Assembly: GCA_016845585.1 (NCBI GenBank)
Contig: JAERSO010000110.1
Coordinates: 1-52,975, forward strand
DNA: 52,975 bases
Direction: 5' to 3'
From: Acidimicrobiaceae bacterium
Lineage (GTDB): Bacteria > Actinomycetota > Acidimicrobiia > Acidimicrobiales > Aldehydirespiratoraceae
Positions 17,740 through 26,177 of the stretch are shown here, piece by piece; position 1 is the stretch's first letter, and the number at the start of each line of letters is the position of its first letter. A program made the translations under genes and the position numbers. The notes below the pieces were generated by a model, which did not search any database, was not told the origin of the DNA, and saw nothing but the letters and a program-made list of their open reading frames with translations.

Positions 17740-18030
17740 ATGTCCCGGGCCCAGATCGAGCGCAAACTCCGCAACGTGAGCGATCAGGTGCGTTCGCTGC
17801 GCGATGAGCTGCAGGTCACGGACGAGCAGATCATCCAGCTGGCGGATGAAGCCGACGACGCTCGCTTGCGAGCGCTGGTTTCGGAGACCCCCGTCGCCGA
17901 GAAGGAACACCGCAAAGCGAGCCGACATGTCGATCGCCTCCGCAAGCATCGCGCCCGCGTGGCCGCCAAGATCGCGACACTCGACGCCGAACAGGATGCG
18001 CTGCTCGATCGGTTGACCGCGAGCTCGTGA
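17740..18030 (+). CDS. Small coiled-coil protein
   Basis: A 96-residue protein, almost entirely charged helix with heptad-like spacing (RKLRNVSDQVRSLRDEL, then HRKASRHVDRLRKHRARVAA, then LDAEQDALLDRL). I recognise no family. Its stop overlaps the next gene (pdtaR) by four bases, so the two are coupled and may act together. It has no cysteine or membrane segment. Confidence 0.75.
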   Translation: MSRAQIERKLRNVSDQVRSLRDELQVTDEQIIQLADEADDARLRALVSETPVAEKEHRKASRHVDRLRKHRARVAAKIATLDAEQDALLDRLTASS

Positions 18031-18602
18031 ACCCTCGCGTCGTCGTAGCCGAAGACGAGGCGATCATTCGTCTTGATCTCGTGGAGACCCTTCGTGACGA
18101 GGGCTATGAGGTGGTGGCCGACTGCGGCCGCGGTGACGAGGTCGTCGCCCTTGTCGAGCAGCACGCGCCCGACCTCGTTCTGCTCGACATCAAGATGCCC
18201 GGCCTGGACGGACTGAGCGCGGCCCGAGTCATCAATGAGCGATCCGATGCGGCCATCGTGATGTTGACCGCGTTCAGCCAACGCGAGCTGATCGACGAGG
18301 CCAGCGACGCCGGCGCGATGAGCTACCTCGTCAAGCCGTATCAACGCGCTGACCTCGTACCCGCGCTGGAGCTGGCCCGGGCGCGTCGTGCGGAGCGTCG
18401 GGCCCTTGTCGCCCGGGTGGACGAGCTGGAGAACCGCATCGAGGAGCGCAAGTCGATCGATCGGGCCAAAGGTGCGCTCATGGACGCTCATGCCCTCTCC
18501 GAAGACGAGGCATTCCGCTTTCTGCAGCGCTCGGCGATGTCGGGTCGGCGCAAGATGAAGGATGTGGCCGAGGAAGTGCTCGATGGCCGCCTCACCCCCT
18601 AG
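18027..18602 (+). CDS. pdtaR: Response regulator with ANTAR RNA-binding domain (PdtaR-like)
   Basis: 191 residues. The receiver domain has the acidic pocket (AEDEAIIR), phospho-acceptor Asp54 in LLDIKMPG, and Lys103 in YLVKPYQ. The C-terminal third is an ANTAR domain (residues about 130-190; RAKGALMDAHALSEDEAFRF), which binds paired hairpins in RNA to prevent transcription termination. In Mycobacterium tuberculosis, pdtaR (Rv1626) lies close to polA and rpsA, the same order as here. The cognate kinase PdtaS is not in the window. Start is GTG at 18027. Confidence 0.92.
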   Translation: MNPRVVVAEDEAIIRLDLVETLRDEGYEVVADCGRGDEVVALVEQHAPDLVLLDIKMPGLDGLSAARVINERSDAAIVMLTAFSQRELIDEASDAGAMSYLVKPYQRADLVPALELARARRAERRALVARVDELENRIEERKSIDRAKGALMDAHALSEDEAFRFLQRSAMSGRRKMKDVAEEVLDGRLTP

Positions 18603-18626
18603 GAGATCGCGTTAGGGTCGGCCGCA

Positions 18627-21284
18627 ATGGCCAAAGTGATGCTCATCGACGGGAATTCGCTCACCTACCGCGCGTTCTTCGCCCTCCCCACCGACATGGC
18701 GACCGCCTCCGGTCAGGTCACGAATGCCGTTTTCGGCTTCACCTCGATGCTGATCAACCTGATGAAGGATCACGAGCCCGAGCGGATCGGCGTGGCGTTC
18801 GACCGGCCCGAGCCGACGTTTCGTCACGCGATGACACCCAGCTACAAGGCGCAGCGGGAGTCGGCCCCCGACATCCTGCGGCAACAGATGGGTCTGGTTC
18901 GCGAGGTGCTCGAAGCGCTGGCGATCCCGTCGATGGAGGTCGTGGGTTTCGAGGCCGACGACATCATCGCCACCCTCGCCACCCAGGCCCGTGACCGTGG
19001 TGACGACGTCATCGTCGTCACCGGCGACCGCGACAGCTACCAGCTGGTCGAGGATCCCCACATCAAGGTGCTCTACAACAAGCGTGGCGTCAGCGACTAC
19101 GCCTTCTACGACGAAGCCGGGATCCTCGAGCGCACCGGCGTACGACCGGTCGACTACGTCCAGTACGCGGCCATGCGGGGCGACAAGTCCGACAACCTTC
19201 CGGGCGTCCCCGGGGTCGGTGAGAAGACCGCGGCGAAGCTGATCAACGAACGGGGCGGGATCGACGGGATCTACGCCTCGCTCGACGAACTGACGCCGAA
19301 GCTGCGCGAGAACCTCGCCGCCAATGAGGAGAACGTTCGCAACAACATCGAGATGATGGTGCTCGTTCGTGATGTCGAGCTGAGCTACGCGATCGACGAT
19401 CTGACTCAGGGCGAATCCGACGTCGAGGGCATCAAGAAGCTGTTCGATTTCCTCGAGTTCCGTTCGCTGTGGGACCGACTCGCTCCGGTTCTCGGCGCCG
19501 CGCCCACGGCAGCCGCAGAGGTCCTTGAACCCGAGCTCACGATCTACGAGTCCGCCGAGGATGCGGCGATTGCGCTCGCCTCGGCCAACTCCGGCAATGA
19601 CGTGCTCGGCATGGCTGTCCCGGAAGGTGGCGTCGAGCAGGGCCTGGCATTCGTCGTCGATGGCCCGGACGCCGAGGTCGGTTTCGTCGAGGGTCGGTTC
19701 CTCGACGACGCGGGCGTGCGCGAGGCGTTGACGGAGCTCCTCGACATCGGCGGTCGCCCGGTGGCGATGCACGGGGCCAAGCCGGCGATGCGCGGCCTCC
19801 TCGACATGGGCGTGGATCTGCGGGATCTGAGCGTCGATACCCAGCTTGCCGCCTACCTGCTCGATCCCGCCGACAACCGCTACGACCTGGGTGAGCTCCT
19901 GTTGCGCTACGCCGGCGTGGAGTTGGCTACCGGCGGCGCGCCCGAGGGGCAGCTCGATCTCGATGGTGGGGAACAGGAATCGGTCGGTGCTCAGCCGGCC
20001 AGCGAGGCGCTTGCGGTCGATCGCCTGGTGATGCCGCTGCGTGAGGCGATGGCGTCGCAGGGTCTACTCGACCTCCACGACGACCTGGAGATCCCGCTCG
20101 TTCGAGTGCTCGCCAAGATGGAGCATCGCGGAATCGGCGTCGATCCCGATGTGCTGACACGGATCCGCGACGAACTCAACGCCGACACGGAGTCGATGCG
20201 GGCCGCGGTGATCGCGGAGGCCGGCCATGATTTCAACGTCAACTCCACGAAGCAGCTTCGGGAGGTGTTGTTCGACGAGTTGGGCCTCACTCCTCAGAAG
20301 AAGACGAAGACGGGCTACTCCACCGACGCCCAGTCACTCGAGAAGATGCGCGACGAACACCCGATCGTCGAGAACCTCCTCAACTACCGCGAGGTCGAGA
20401 AGCTGCGCTCGACCTACGGCGAGGGACTGCTCGCCGAGGTCGGAGAGGGAAACCGGATCCGCGCAACGTTCCAGCAGACCGTCGCCCGCACCGGTCGTCT
20501 GTCGTCGGACCAGCCGAACCTCCACAACATCCCGGTCCGCTCCGAACGCGGCCGTGTGTTCCGCACGGCGTTCGTGGCGCCGCCCGGGCACAAACTCCTG
20601 ATCGCGGACTACGACCAGATCGAGCTTCGCTGCATCGCCCATCTCGCCGAGGATCCTGGGCTGATCGGCGCGTTCGAGGCCGGTGACGACATCCACACGG
20701 CCACCGCGGCGGCCGTGTTCGACATCGAGCCCGAGGACGTACACGTCGAGGAGCGGTCGAAGGCGAAGATGGTCTCGTACGGCCTCGCCTACGGCATGGA
20801 GGCCTACGGCCTCGCCCAGCGGCTCAACATCGCCGTGTCGGAGGCGACTGAGATCCTCGACTCGTACTTCGCGGCGTTCCCCTCGGTCCGCAGCTACATG
20901 GACCGCACCGTCAACGAGGCGCGCGAGCGTGGCTACACCGAGACGCTCTTCGGTCGCCGCCGCCAGATCCCGGAGCTCGCGAGCAACAACCGCCAGATCC
21001 GCCAGGCGGGGGAGCGTCAGGCGATGAACGCCGGCATTCAGGGTCTCGCTGCCGACATCTTCAAGGTGGCCCTGGTGCGCCTCGACAAGGCACTCGAGGA
21101 CGAGGGACTCGAGTCCACGATCGTCCTCCAGGTCCACGACGAGATCATCGTCGAAGCACCCGAAGCCGAGGTGGAGCAGGCCGGCGAACTCATGGTCTCG
21201 ATCATGAAGGGCGCCTTCGACCTCCGGGTCCCCATGGAGATCGACCTCCAGGTCGCCGACACATGGGCCGACGCCAAGGGCTAG
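18627..21284 (+). CDS. polA: DNA polymerase I
   Basis: 885 residues. The N-terminal 5'-3' nuclease (1-300) includes LIDGNSLTYRAFFALP, GFEADDIIATLA and GDKSDNLPGVPGVGEKTAAK. The middle region (about 300-480) is where a proofreading 3'-5' exonuclease would be, but its acidic motifs are absent (for example VLGMAVPEGG in place of a DTET-like site), as in mycobacterial PolA. The polymerase part has RTGRLSSDQPNLHNIP, ADYDQIELR, RSKAKMVSYGLAYG and QVHDEIIVE. It fills gaps in repair, including after the Uvr excision genes nearby. Confidence 0.97.
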   Translation: MAKVMLIDGNSLTYRAFFALPTDMATASGQVTNAVFGFTSMLINLMKDHEPERIGVAFDRPEPTFRHAMTPSYKAQRESAPDILRQQMGLVREVLEALAIPSMEVVGFEADDIIATLATQARDRGDDVIVVTGDRDSYQLVEDPHIKVLYNKRGVSDYAFYDEAGILERTGVRPVDYVQYAAMRGDKSDNLPGVPGVGEKTAAKLINERGGIDGIYASLDELTPKLRENLAANEENVRNNIEMMVLVRDVELSYAIDDLTQGESDVEGIKKLFDFLEFRSLWDRLAPVLGAAPTAAAEVLEPELTIYESAEDAAIALASANSGNDVLGMAVPEGGVEQGLAFVVDGPDAEVGFVEGRFLDDAGVREALTELLDIGGRPVAMHGAKPAMRGLLDMGVDLRDLSVDTQLAAYLLDPADNRYDLGELLLRYAGVELATGGAPEGQLDLDGGEQESVGAQPASEALAVDRLVMPLREAMASQGLLDLHDDLEIPLVRVLAKMEHRGIGVDPDVLTRIRDELNADTESMRAAVIAEAGHDFNVNSTKQLREVLFDELGLTPQKKTKTGYSTDAQSLEKMRDEHPIVENLLNYREVEKLRSTYGEGLLAEVGEGNRIRATFQQTVARTGRLSSDQPNLHNIPVRSERGRVFRTAFVAPPGHKLLIADYDQIELRCIAHLAEDPGLIGAFEAGDDIHTATAAAVFDIEPEDVHVEERSKAKMVSYGLAYGMEAYGLAQRLNIAVSEATEILDSYFAAFPSVRSYMDRTVNEARERGYTETLFGRRRQIPELASNNRQIRQAGERQAMNAGIQGLAADIFKVALVRLDKALEDEGLESTIVLQVHDEIIVEAPEAEVEQAGELMVSIMKGAFDLRVPMEIDLQVADTWADAKG

Positions 21285-21318
21285 AAAGCACGCTGGGGAC
21301 AGACCCCATCGTGCTTTC
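21284..21318. repeat. REP-like palindrome, copy 3 (after polA)
   Basis: A 35-base inverted repeat, GAAAGCACGCTGGGG, loop ACAGA, CCCCATCGTGCTTTC. It is the exact reverse complement of copy 2, 6.2 kb away. It starts at the last base of the polA stop codon and ends three bases before the ATG of the methyltransferase, leaving no room for a normal ribosome site. Confidence 0.85.
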
Positions 21319-21321
21319 TCG

Positions 21322-22047
21322 ATGACCGGTCACTGGTTCGAGGGGCTCGCCGACCACATGGGGTCGGCGTATCTGCGCTATTCGTTCACGAAGGGCACGG
21401 CCAAGGAGATCGACGCACTGATCGAGCGGCTCGATCTCGACGGCGACGAGCGCGTTCTCGACGTCGGTTGCGGCCCCGGCCGCCACGCCAACGAACTCGG
21501 CCGACGGGGTTTCGAGGTCGTCGGCGTCGACATCAGTCAGACCTTTCTCGACGTCGCTGCCGCCGACGCGCCCGATGGCGTGACCTACCACCGTGCCGAT
21601 GCCCGCAATCTCGCCTACGACGGTGAGTTCGACGTGGTCATCTCGATCTGTCAGGGGGCCTTCGGGATGTCCGGCGGCCCGGCGGCAGGGGAGACCCTCG
21701 ACCCGGATCTCGACATCCTGGCCGGTATGGTCCGAGCGGTTCGTCCGGGCGGGCATGTCCTCTTCACTGCGTTCAACGCCTATCTCCAGGTCGCCAACAT
21801 GATCGACGGCCATGAGTTCGATGCCGAACGCGGTGTGCATCGCGAGACCACCGAGATCCGCAGCGAGACCGGCGAGCAGACCTCCTCCGATCTCTGGACG
21901 ACGTGCTTCACGCCTCGAGAGCTCAGGCTGATGTGCGACAGGGTCGGGCTCGGCGTCGACACCATCACGTCGGCCGAGCCGGGAGACTGGACGCCGCGGC
22001 CCCCCGACATCGACTCGCCCGAGTACCTGGTGATCGCACGACGCTAG
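21322..22047 (+). CDS. Class I SAM-dependent methyltransferase
   Basis: 241 residues with a Rossmann SAM site (VLDVGCGPGRHANELG, then VVGVDISQTFLDVA) and DVVISICQGAFGM as motif IV. The full length is soluble. Substrate unknown. It lies between polA and rpsA, where mycobacteria also carry a methyltransferase-like gene. The ATG at 21322 directly follows the palindromic repeat; a later start is possible but would cut into the conserved N-terminal helix. Confidence 0.85.
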   Translation: MTGHWFEGLADHMGSAYLRYSFTKGTAKEIDALIERLDLDGDERVLDVGCGPGRHANELGRRGFEVVGVDISQTFLDVAAADAPDGVTYHRADARNLAYDGEFDVVISICQGAFGMSGGPAAGETLDPDLDILAGMVRAVRPGGHVLFTAFNAYLQVANMIDGHEFDAERGVHRETTEIRSETGEQTSSDLWTTCFTPRELRLMCDRVGLGVDTITSAEPGDWTPRPPDIDSPEYLVIARR

Positions 22048-22173
22048 GGGCTGGTTCGGTGGGGGTCGACCGTCCGTTCCGACTGATCCGCAGTTAACCT
22101 TGCAAAGCTGTCTTTCCCGACAGGGCCCGCCGGTCCGATATCGGCGCGTCAACTCGATCCCCGAGAAGAAGTA

Positions 22174-23550
22174 ATGACTGATACTGCCGCCCCCGAAGAG
22201 ACCCAGTTCGGGACCTTCGATTCCGAGGGCAACTACATCCCCCGCCAGATTGTTGATTCCGACCTCGGTGGAATCGACATCGAAGAGGCCTACACCTCCA
22301 CGATGGTGCTCGTCGAAGACGGCCAGCTCGTCGAAGGCACCGTCGTCCGAGTCGATCAGGACGAAGTCCTCCTCGACATCGGCTACAAGTCCGAAGGCGT
22401 GATCCCGAGCCGTGAGCTCAGCATCCGCAACGACGTCGATCCCAGCGAAGTCGTTTCGCTCGGTGAGTCCGTCGAGGCTCTTGTCATCACCAAGGAAGAC
22501 AAGGAAGGCCGCCTGGTCCTGTCCAAGAAGCGTGCGCAGTACGAGCGTGCGTGGGGCAAGATCGAAGAACTCAAGGAAGCCGACGGCGTCGTGAAGGGTG
22601 CCGTGATCGAGGTCGTCAAGGGCGGCCTCATCGTCGACATCGGCCTTCGTGGCTTCCTCCCGGCGTCGCTCGTCGAGCTTCGTCGTGTGCGCGACCTCCA
22701 GCCCTACGTGGGCAAGGAGCTCGAAGCCAAGATCATCGAGCTCGACAAGAACCGCAACAATGTCGTGCTGTCTCGTCGGGCCTGGCTCGAAGAGACCCAG
22801 AAGGAACAGCGTGGCGCGTTCCTCGACAACCTCAAGCCGGGCGAGCGCCGCAAGGGCGTCGTGTCCAGCGTCGTCAACTTCGGTGCGTTCGTCGATCTCG
22901 GCGGCATGGACGGCCTCGTCCACGTCTCAGAGCTCAGCTGGAAGCACGTCGATCACCCGTCTTCGGTCGTCACCGTCGGTGACGAGATCGACGTCGAGGT
23001 GCTCGAGGTCGATCTCGACCGTGAGCGGATCAGCCTCTCACTGAAGGCCACCCAGCAGGATCCATGGCAGGAGTTCGCTTCCGGTCACCGTGTCGGCGAG
23101 CTCGTCTACGGCCGTGTCACCAAGCTCGTGCCGTTCGGTTCGTTCGTCCAGGTGGGCGACGGCATCGAGGGTTTGGTCCACATCTCCGAGATGTCGGCCC
23201 ACCATGTCGATCTTCCCGAGCAAGTCGTCACTCCGGGTGAGGAGCTGTGGGTCAAGATCATCGATCTCGATCTCCAGCGTCGCCGCATCAGCTTGTCGAT
23301 CAAGCAGGCTGCTGAGGGTGGCCAGGTCGCTGCCGAGTACCAGGAGCACTTCGGCGAGCACGCGTACGACACCGAGGGCAACTACATCGGTGGCGACGAG
23401 ACCTCCGAGGGCCAGGCTGCGTGGGAGGAGTACTACGCCGAGCACGGTGAAGAGGGCGACGAGGCCACTGCTGAAGGCGAAGAGGGCGTCGAGTACGAGT
23501 ACGTCGAAGTCGAAGAAGAGGTCGAGGTCGAGGTCTCCGAAGAGGAGTGA
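22174..23550 (+). CDS. rpsA: 30S ribosomal protein S1
   Basis: 458 residues with four S1 RNA-binding domains at about 50-118, 135-204, 221-290 and 307-377. The last two are the best conserved ([41 protein letters not shown]). Four domains is usual in actinobacteria. The C-terminal tail is strongly acidic (about 22 Glu/Asp in the last 32 residues). A short motif, D-S/T-EGNYI, appears near both ends (residues 16-22 and about 408). S1 helps the small subunit bind mRNA. The 126 bases upstream hold a possible -10 (TAACCT at 22095) but no good -35. Confidence 0.96.
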   Translation: MTDTAAPEETQFGTFDSEGNYIPRQIVDSDLGGIDIEEAYTSTMVLVEDGQLVEGTVVRVDQDEVLLDIGYKSEGVIPSRELSIRNDVDPSEVVSLGESVEALVITKEDKEGRLVLSKKRAQYERAWGKIEELKEADGVVKGAVIEVVKGGLIVDIGLRGFLPASLVELRRVRDLQPYVGKELEAKIIELDKNRNNVVLSRRAWLEETQKEQRGAFLDNLKPGERRKGVVSSVVNFGAFVDLGGMDGLVHVSELSWKHVDHPSSVVTVGDEIDVEVLEVDLDRERISLSLKATQQDPWQEFASGHRVGELVYGRVTKLVPFGSFVQVGDGIEGLVHISEMSAHHVDLPEQVVTPGEELWVKIIDLDLQRRRISLSIKQAAEGGQVAAEYQEHFGEHAYDTEGNYIGGDETSEGQAAWEEYYAEHGEEGDEATAEGEEGVEYEYVEVEEEVEVEVSEEE

Positions 23551-23628
23551 CCCTCGCCTAGGCCGAAGGGCCTAGTGACCCAACACCCTGTCGAGCCTGC
23601 ATTCGGCGGGGGAATCAGACAAAACTGA

Positions 23629-23671
23629 CGATGGCGAGCATTCCGATCGGGATGCTCGCCATCGGCGTTTT
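23629..23671 (+). terminator. Rho-independent terminator after rpsA
   Basis: A perfect-to-wobble stem of 16 base pairs, CGATGGCGAGCATTCC against GGGATGCTCGCCATCG with loop GATC, followed by GCGTTTT. It lies 78 bases after the rpsA stop. A smaller 7-base-pair hairpin (CTAGGCC-GAAG-GGCCTAG, 23558-23575) sits just before it. Confidence 0.9.
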
Positions 23672-23848
23672 CCGCCACGTTCTGGGTCTTTTGGATCAAG
23701 TCGGGACCTCGGCGGGCCGACGGAAGGTGAGTCTGCGAGCGGCCCCGCCGCGCCGTGGACACAGGTCCTTGGTCGGATGCCTCAACTCACGGTGAGTGCT
23801 ACCGACGGGTGACCACAGAAGGTCTAACTCCCCACCACCGAGGTTCTC
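23672..23848. other. Non-coding stretch between rpsA terminator and pilus locus
   Basis: About 180 bases that must contain the promoter of the pilus operon. I see no clear -35/-10 pair, no palindrome of the TGGGCC type found at the pilin gene, and no small ORF with a ribosome site. Nothing else is evident. Confidence 0.5.
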
Positions 23849-24841
23849 GTGAGTTCCCGTCGAACGCTGATCTTGATCGCGGCAATCGCCGTCGGCATCT
23901 TTGCCGGTATCGCATTGCTCAACTATGTGCGAGGCATCGAAGACGATGTCTACGCCGGTGCACAGCCTGTCCAGGTGCTGATTGCGACCGAGGACATTCC
24001 GGAGAACACGCCGGCTGAAATTGCACTCCAGATGATGACACCTCAGGACATCCCGCTGGAGATTCGCCCGGCGACGTTCATCCCCATCGATGGCGGCGAC
24101 CAGATCACCGGCCTCGTGTCACGAGGTCTGATCCCGAAGAACCAGATCATCATCCAGGGGCTCTTCGTGGACCCGGCCATCGTGGCTGCTCGGTTCACCG
24201 ACCAGATCCCCTCGGGCCAAACGGCGATGACCATCAACATCGACGAGATCCAGGCGGTCGGCGGCTACCTGCAGCCGGGCGACGAGGTCAACATCATGGT
24301 CCGGCACGACAACATCGGTTGTGGTGCGAACGCCGAGGAGGACGAGGAAGAGGCGGAGCCCGGACTCGAGTCCGACAGCGGCAACTCCTTCGGTGGCGGT
24401 GTCGACAGCGACGAACTGCTCGGCACTTCCCTCTGGTGTACCTACACCACGCCTGCTCGCTACCTCTTCCAGCGGGTGGAGATCCTCGCCATTGGCGCTC
24501 GACAGGCTCTCCAGCCCGGTGAGACCGGTGCCGGGGTGATCACTCCGCAGGGCGGCGCCATCACCTTCATGCTCCCGAACGAGGCCGCTCAGATCCTCGC
24601 CTCGGTGAGCGAGGACGACATCTACCTGACCTTGATTCCCGAGGACTATTCGGCTGAGCCGCTGCGGCCCCTGCCACCGTTGATTCTCGATGGCCGTGGC
24701 CTCACGCCCGCCGAGCTACCCGATTGTCTGACCCCGTACGGCCCCGATGGGTTCATCGAGGGTGATTCGGTCGACATCGTTGCCGACGAGGACGGTGAGC
24801 CCACCGCTCACTTCTCTTGCGAACTGCTCTGGGGGGAGTGA
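23849..24841 (+). CDS. cpaB: Flp pilus assembly protein CpaB/RcpC
   Basis: 330 residues from a GTG. One N-terminal membrane anchor (about residues 6-24, LILIAAIAVGIFAGIALLNYV), then a SAF-like domain (VQVLIATEDIPENTPAEI) and the CpaB pattern QTAMTINIDEIQAVGGYLQPGDEVNIMV in overlapping parts. An acidic insert (residues about 163-180) is unusual. CpaB is a periplasmic/cell-wall component of Tad pili. It is the first gene of the tad operon and ends five bases before the next start. Confidence 0.9.
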   Translation: MSSRRTLILIAAIAVGIFAGIALLNYVRGIEDDVYAGAQPVQVLIATEDIPENTPAEIALQMMTPQDIPLEIRPATFIPIDGGDQITGLVSRGLIPKNQIIIQGLFVDPAIVAARFTDQIPSGQTAMTINIDEIQAVGGYLQPGDEVNIMVRHDNIGCGANAEEDEEEAEPGLESDSGNSFGGGVDSDELLGTSLWCTYTTPARYLFQRVEILAIGARQALQPGETGAGVITPQGGAITFMLPNEAAQILASVSEDDIYLTLIPEDYSAEPLRPLPPLILDGRGLTPAELPDCLTPYGPDGFIEGDSVDIVADEDGEPTAHFSCELLWGE

Positions 24842-24846
24842 CCCGA

Positions 24847-26151
24847 ATGTCCAGTTTCTTCACCGACGACAGTGCTGAGGCCCAGGCCCCGGCGCTGGAG
24901 GGCGAAGCGTCGGTGCCCGCATCCGGGGCGCCGCCACAAGCATCGGGAACCGATGCGGGTGGGCTCGCGGCCCCCAGTGCGGGGGTGACATACGCGGTCA
25001 ACCTCGTGGTCATCGATCCCGACGATATTGCCCGAAACCGGCTGTTGACGCAGCTGGGGACCGACGTCAGCAGCTTCCCGCAGATCGACGATCTCATCCC
25101 GTATCTCAACGGCGAGCCGGTCGTGCTCGTGCTCGGCCCGAGCTGCGCCATCGATGGTTCGCTCAACGGTGTCGAGCGTGTGCTCCACGCTCATCGTGAG
25201 GTGGGTTCGATCCTCATTGCCGAGGAGCTCACCACAAACCTTCTCCAGCAGGCACTCCGTGCCGGGGTGAAGGACGTGCTGGCCTCTCCTGCCGACGACA
25301 CCCAGATCCATGAAGCGATCGACCGCGTGGCTGCCGGCCTCGCCACCACTCCGGGATCTCCGGGTGGTGACGATCCGCCCTTCGAGGGTGATGGTGAAAT
25401 CGGTCAGGTCATCACGGTGTTCAGCACCAAGGGTGGTGCCGGCAAGTCGGTCATCGCCTCGAACCTCGGCGTGACGCTCGCCCAGCGTTCCGAGAAGCCG
25501 GTCTGTCTCATCGACGCCGATCTGCAGTTCGGTGACATCGCGGTGATGCTCAAGCTCTCGCCGCAGCACACGATCGTGGATGCGGTCAGCTCTCTCGATC
25601 GTCTCGATGCAAGCCTCATGCAGAACCTGCTGGTGACGCATGAGTCGTCGGGTCTGCTGATCCTTCCCGCACCGCTCGAGCCGGCGTTCGCCGATCAGAT
25701 CGGTGCCACCGAGATGATCCAGATCGTCGAGGTGCTCCGGCGCTTCTGCTCGCACGTCATCATCGACACGCCTGCGTACTTCAACGACGTGGTGCTCGGG
25801 ATGATCGAAGTCAGTGATGAGGTCCTCCTCGTCGCCGGCATGGACATCCCCAACATCAAGAACGTGAAGATCGGCCTGCAGACGTTGCGCCTGCTGAACA
25901 CGCCGATGGAGAAGCTGCGGCTGATCCTCAACCGGGCGAATTCGAAGGTGAAGCTCGACGTCACCGAGGTCGAGCGGACCCTCCAGGTCAGCGCCGACAT
26001 CCTGATTCCGAGCGACATCGTCGTGCCGCAGTCGGTGAACCGGGGCGTTCCCGTCGTACAGAGTTCCCCCCGCTCCGGTGTCGCGAAGTCACTCGAAGAG
26101 CTCGCAAATTTCTTTGCCCCCGTGGCCACTTCCGGCCGTCGCAAGAAGTAA
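24847..26151 (+). CDS. tadZ: Pilus assembly ATPase TadZ/CpaE
   Basis: 434 residues. A Pro/Ala-rich start, then a receiver-like domain without clear phosphorylation motif (VNLVVIDPDDIARNRL to about residue 155), then a MinD/ParA-type ATPase with the deviant Walker A KGGAGKS in VFSTKGGAGKSVIASNLG and LIDADLQFGDIA. CpaE/TadZ places the pilus machine in the cell. I use ATG 24847; an upstream in-frame start at 24817 would overlap cpaB. Confidence 0.92.
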   Translation: MSSFFTDDSAEAQAPALEGEASVPASGAPPQASGTDAGGLAAPSAGVTYAVNLVVIDPDDIARNRLLTQLGTDVSSFPQIDDLIPYLNGEPVVLVLGPSCAIDGSLNGVERVLHAHREVGSILIAEELTTNLLQQALRAGVKDVLASPADDTQIHEAIDRVAAGLATTPGSPGGDDPPFEGDGEIGQVITVFSTKGGAGKSVIASNLGVTLAQRSEKPVCLIDADLQFGDIAVMLKLSPQHTIVDAVSSLDRLDASLMQNLLVTHESSGLLILPAPLEPAFADQIGATEMIQIVEVLRRFCSHVIIDTPAYFNDVVLGMIEVSDEVLLVAGMDIPNIKNVKIGLQTLRLLNTPMEKLRLILNRANSKVKLDVTEVERTLQVSADILIPSDIVVPQSVNRGVPVVQSSPRSGVAKSLEELANFFAPVATSGRRKK

Positions 26152-26177
26152 CCCCTCTCCAGGACTGAGGAGTATCG

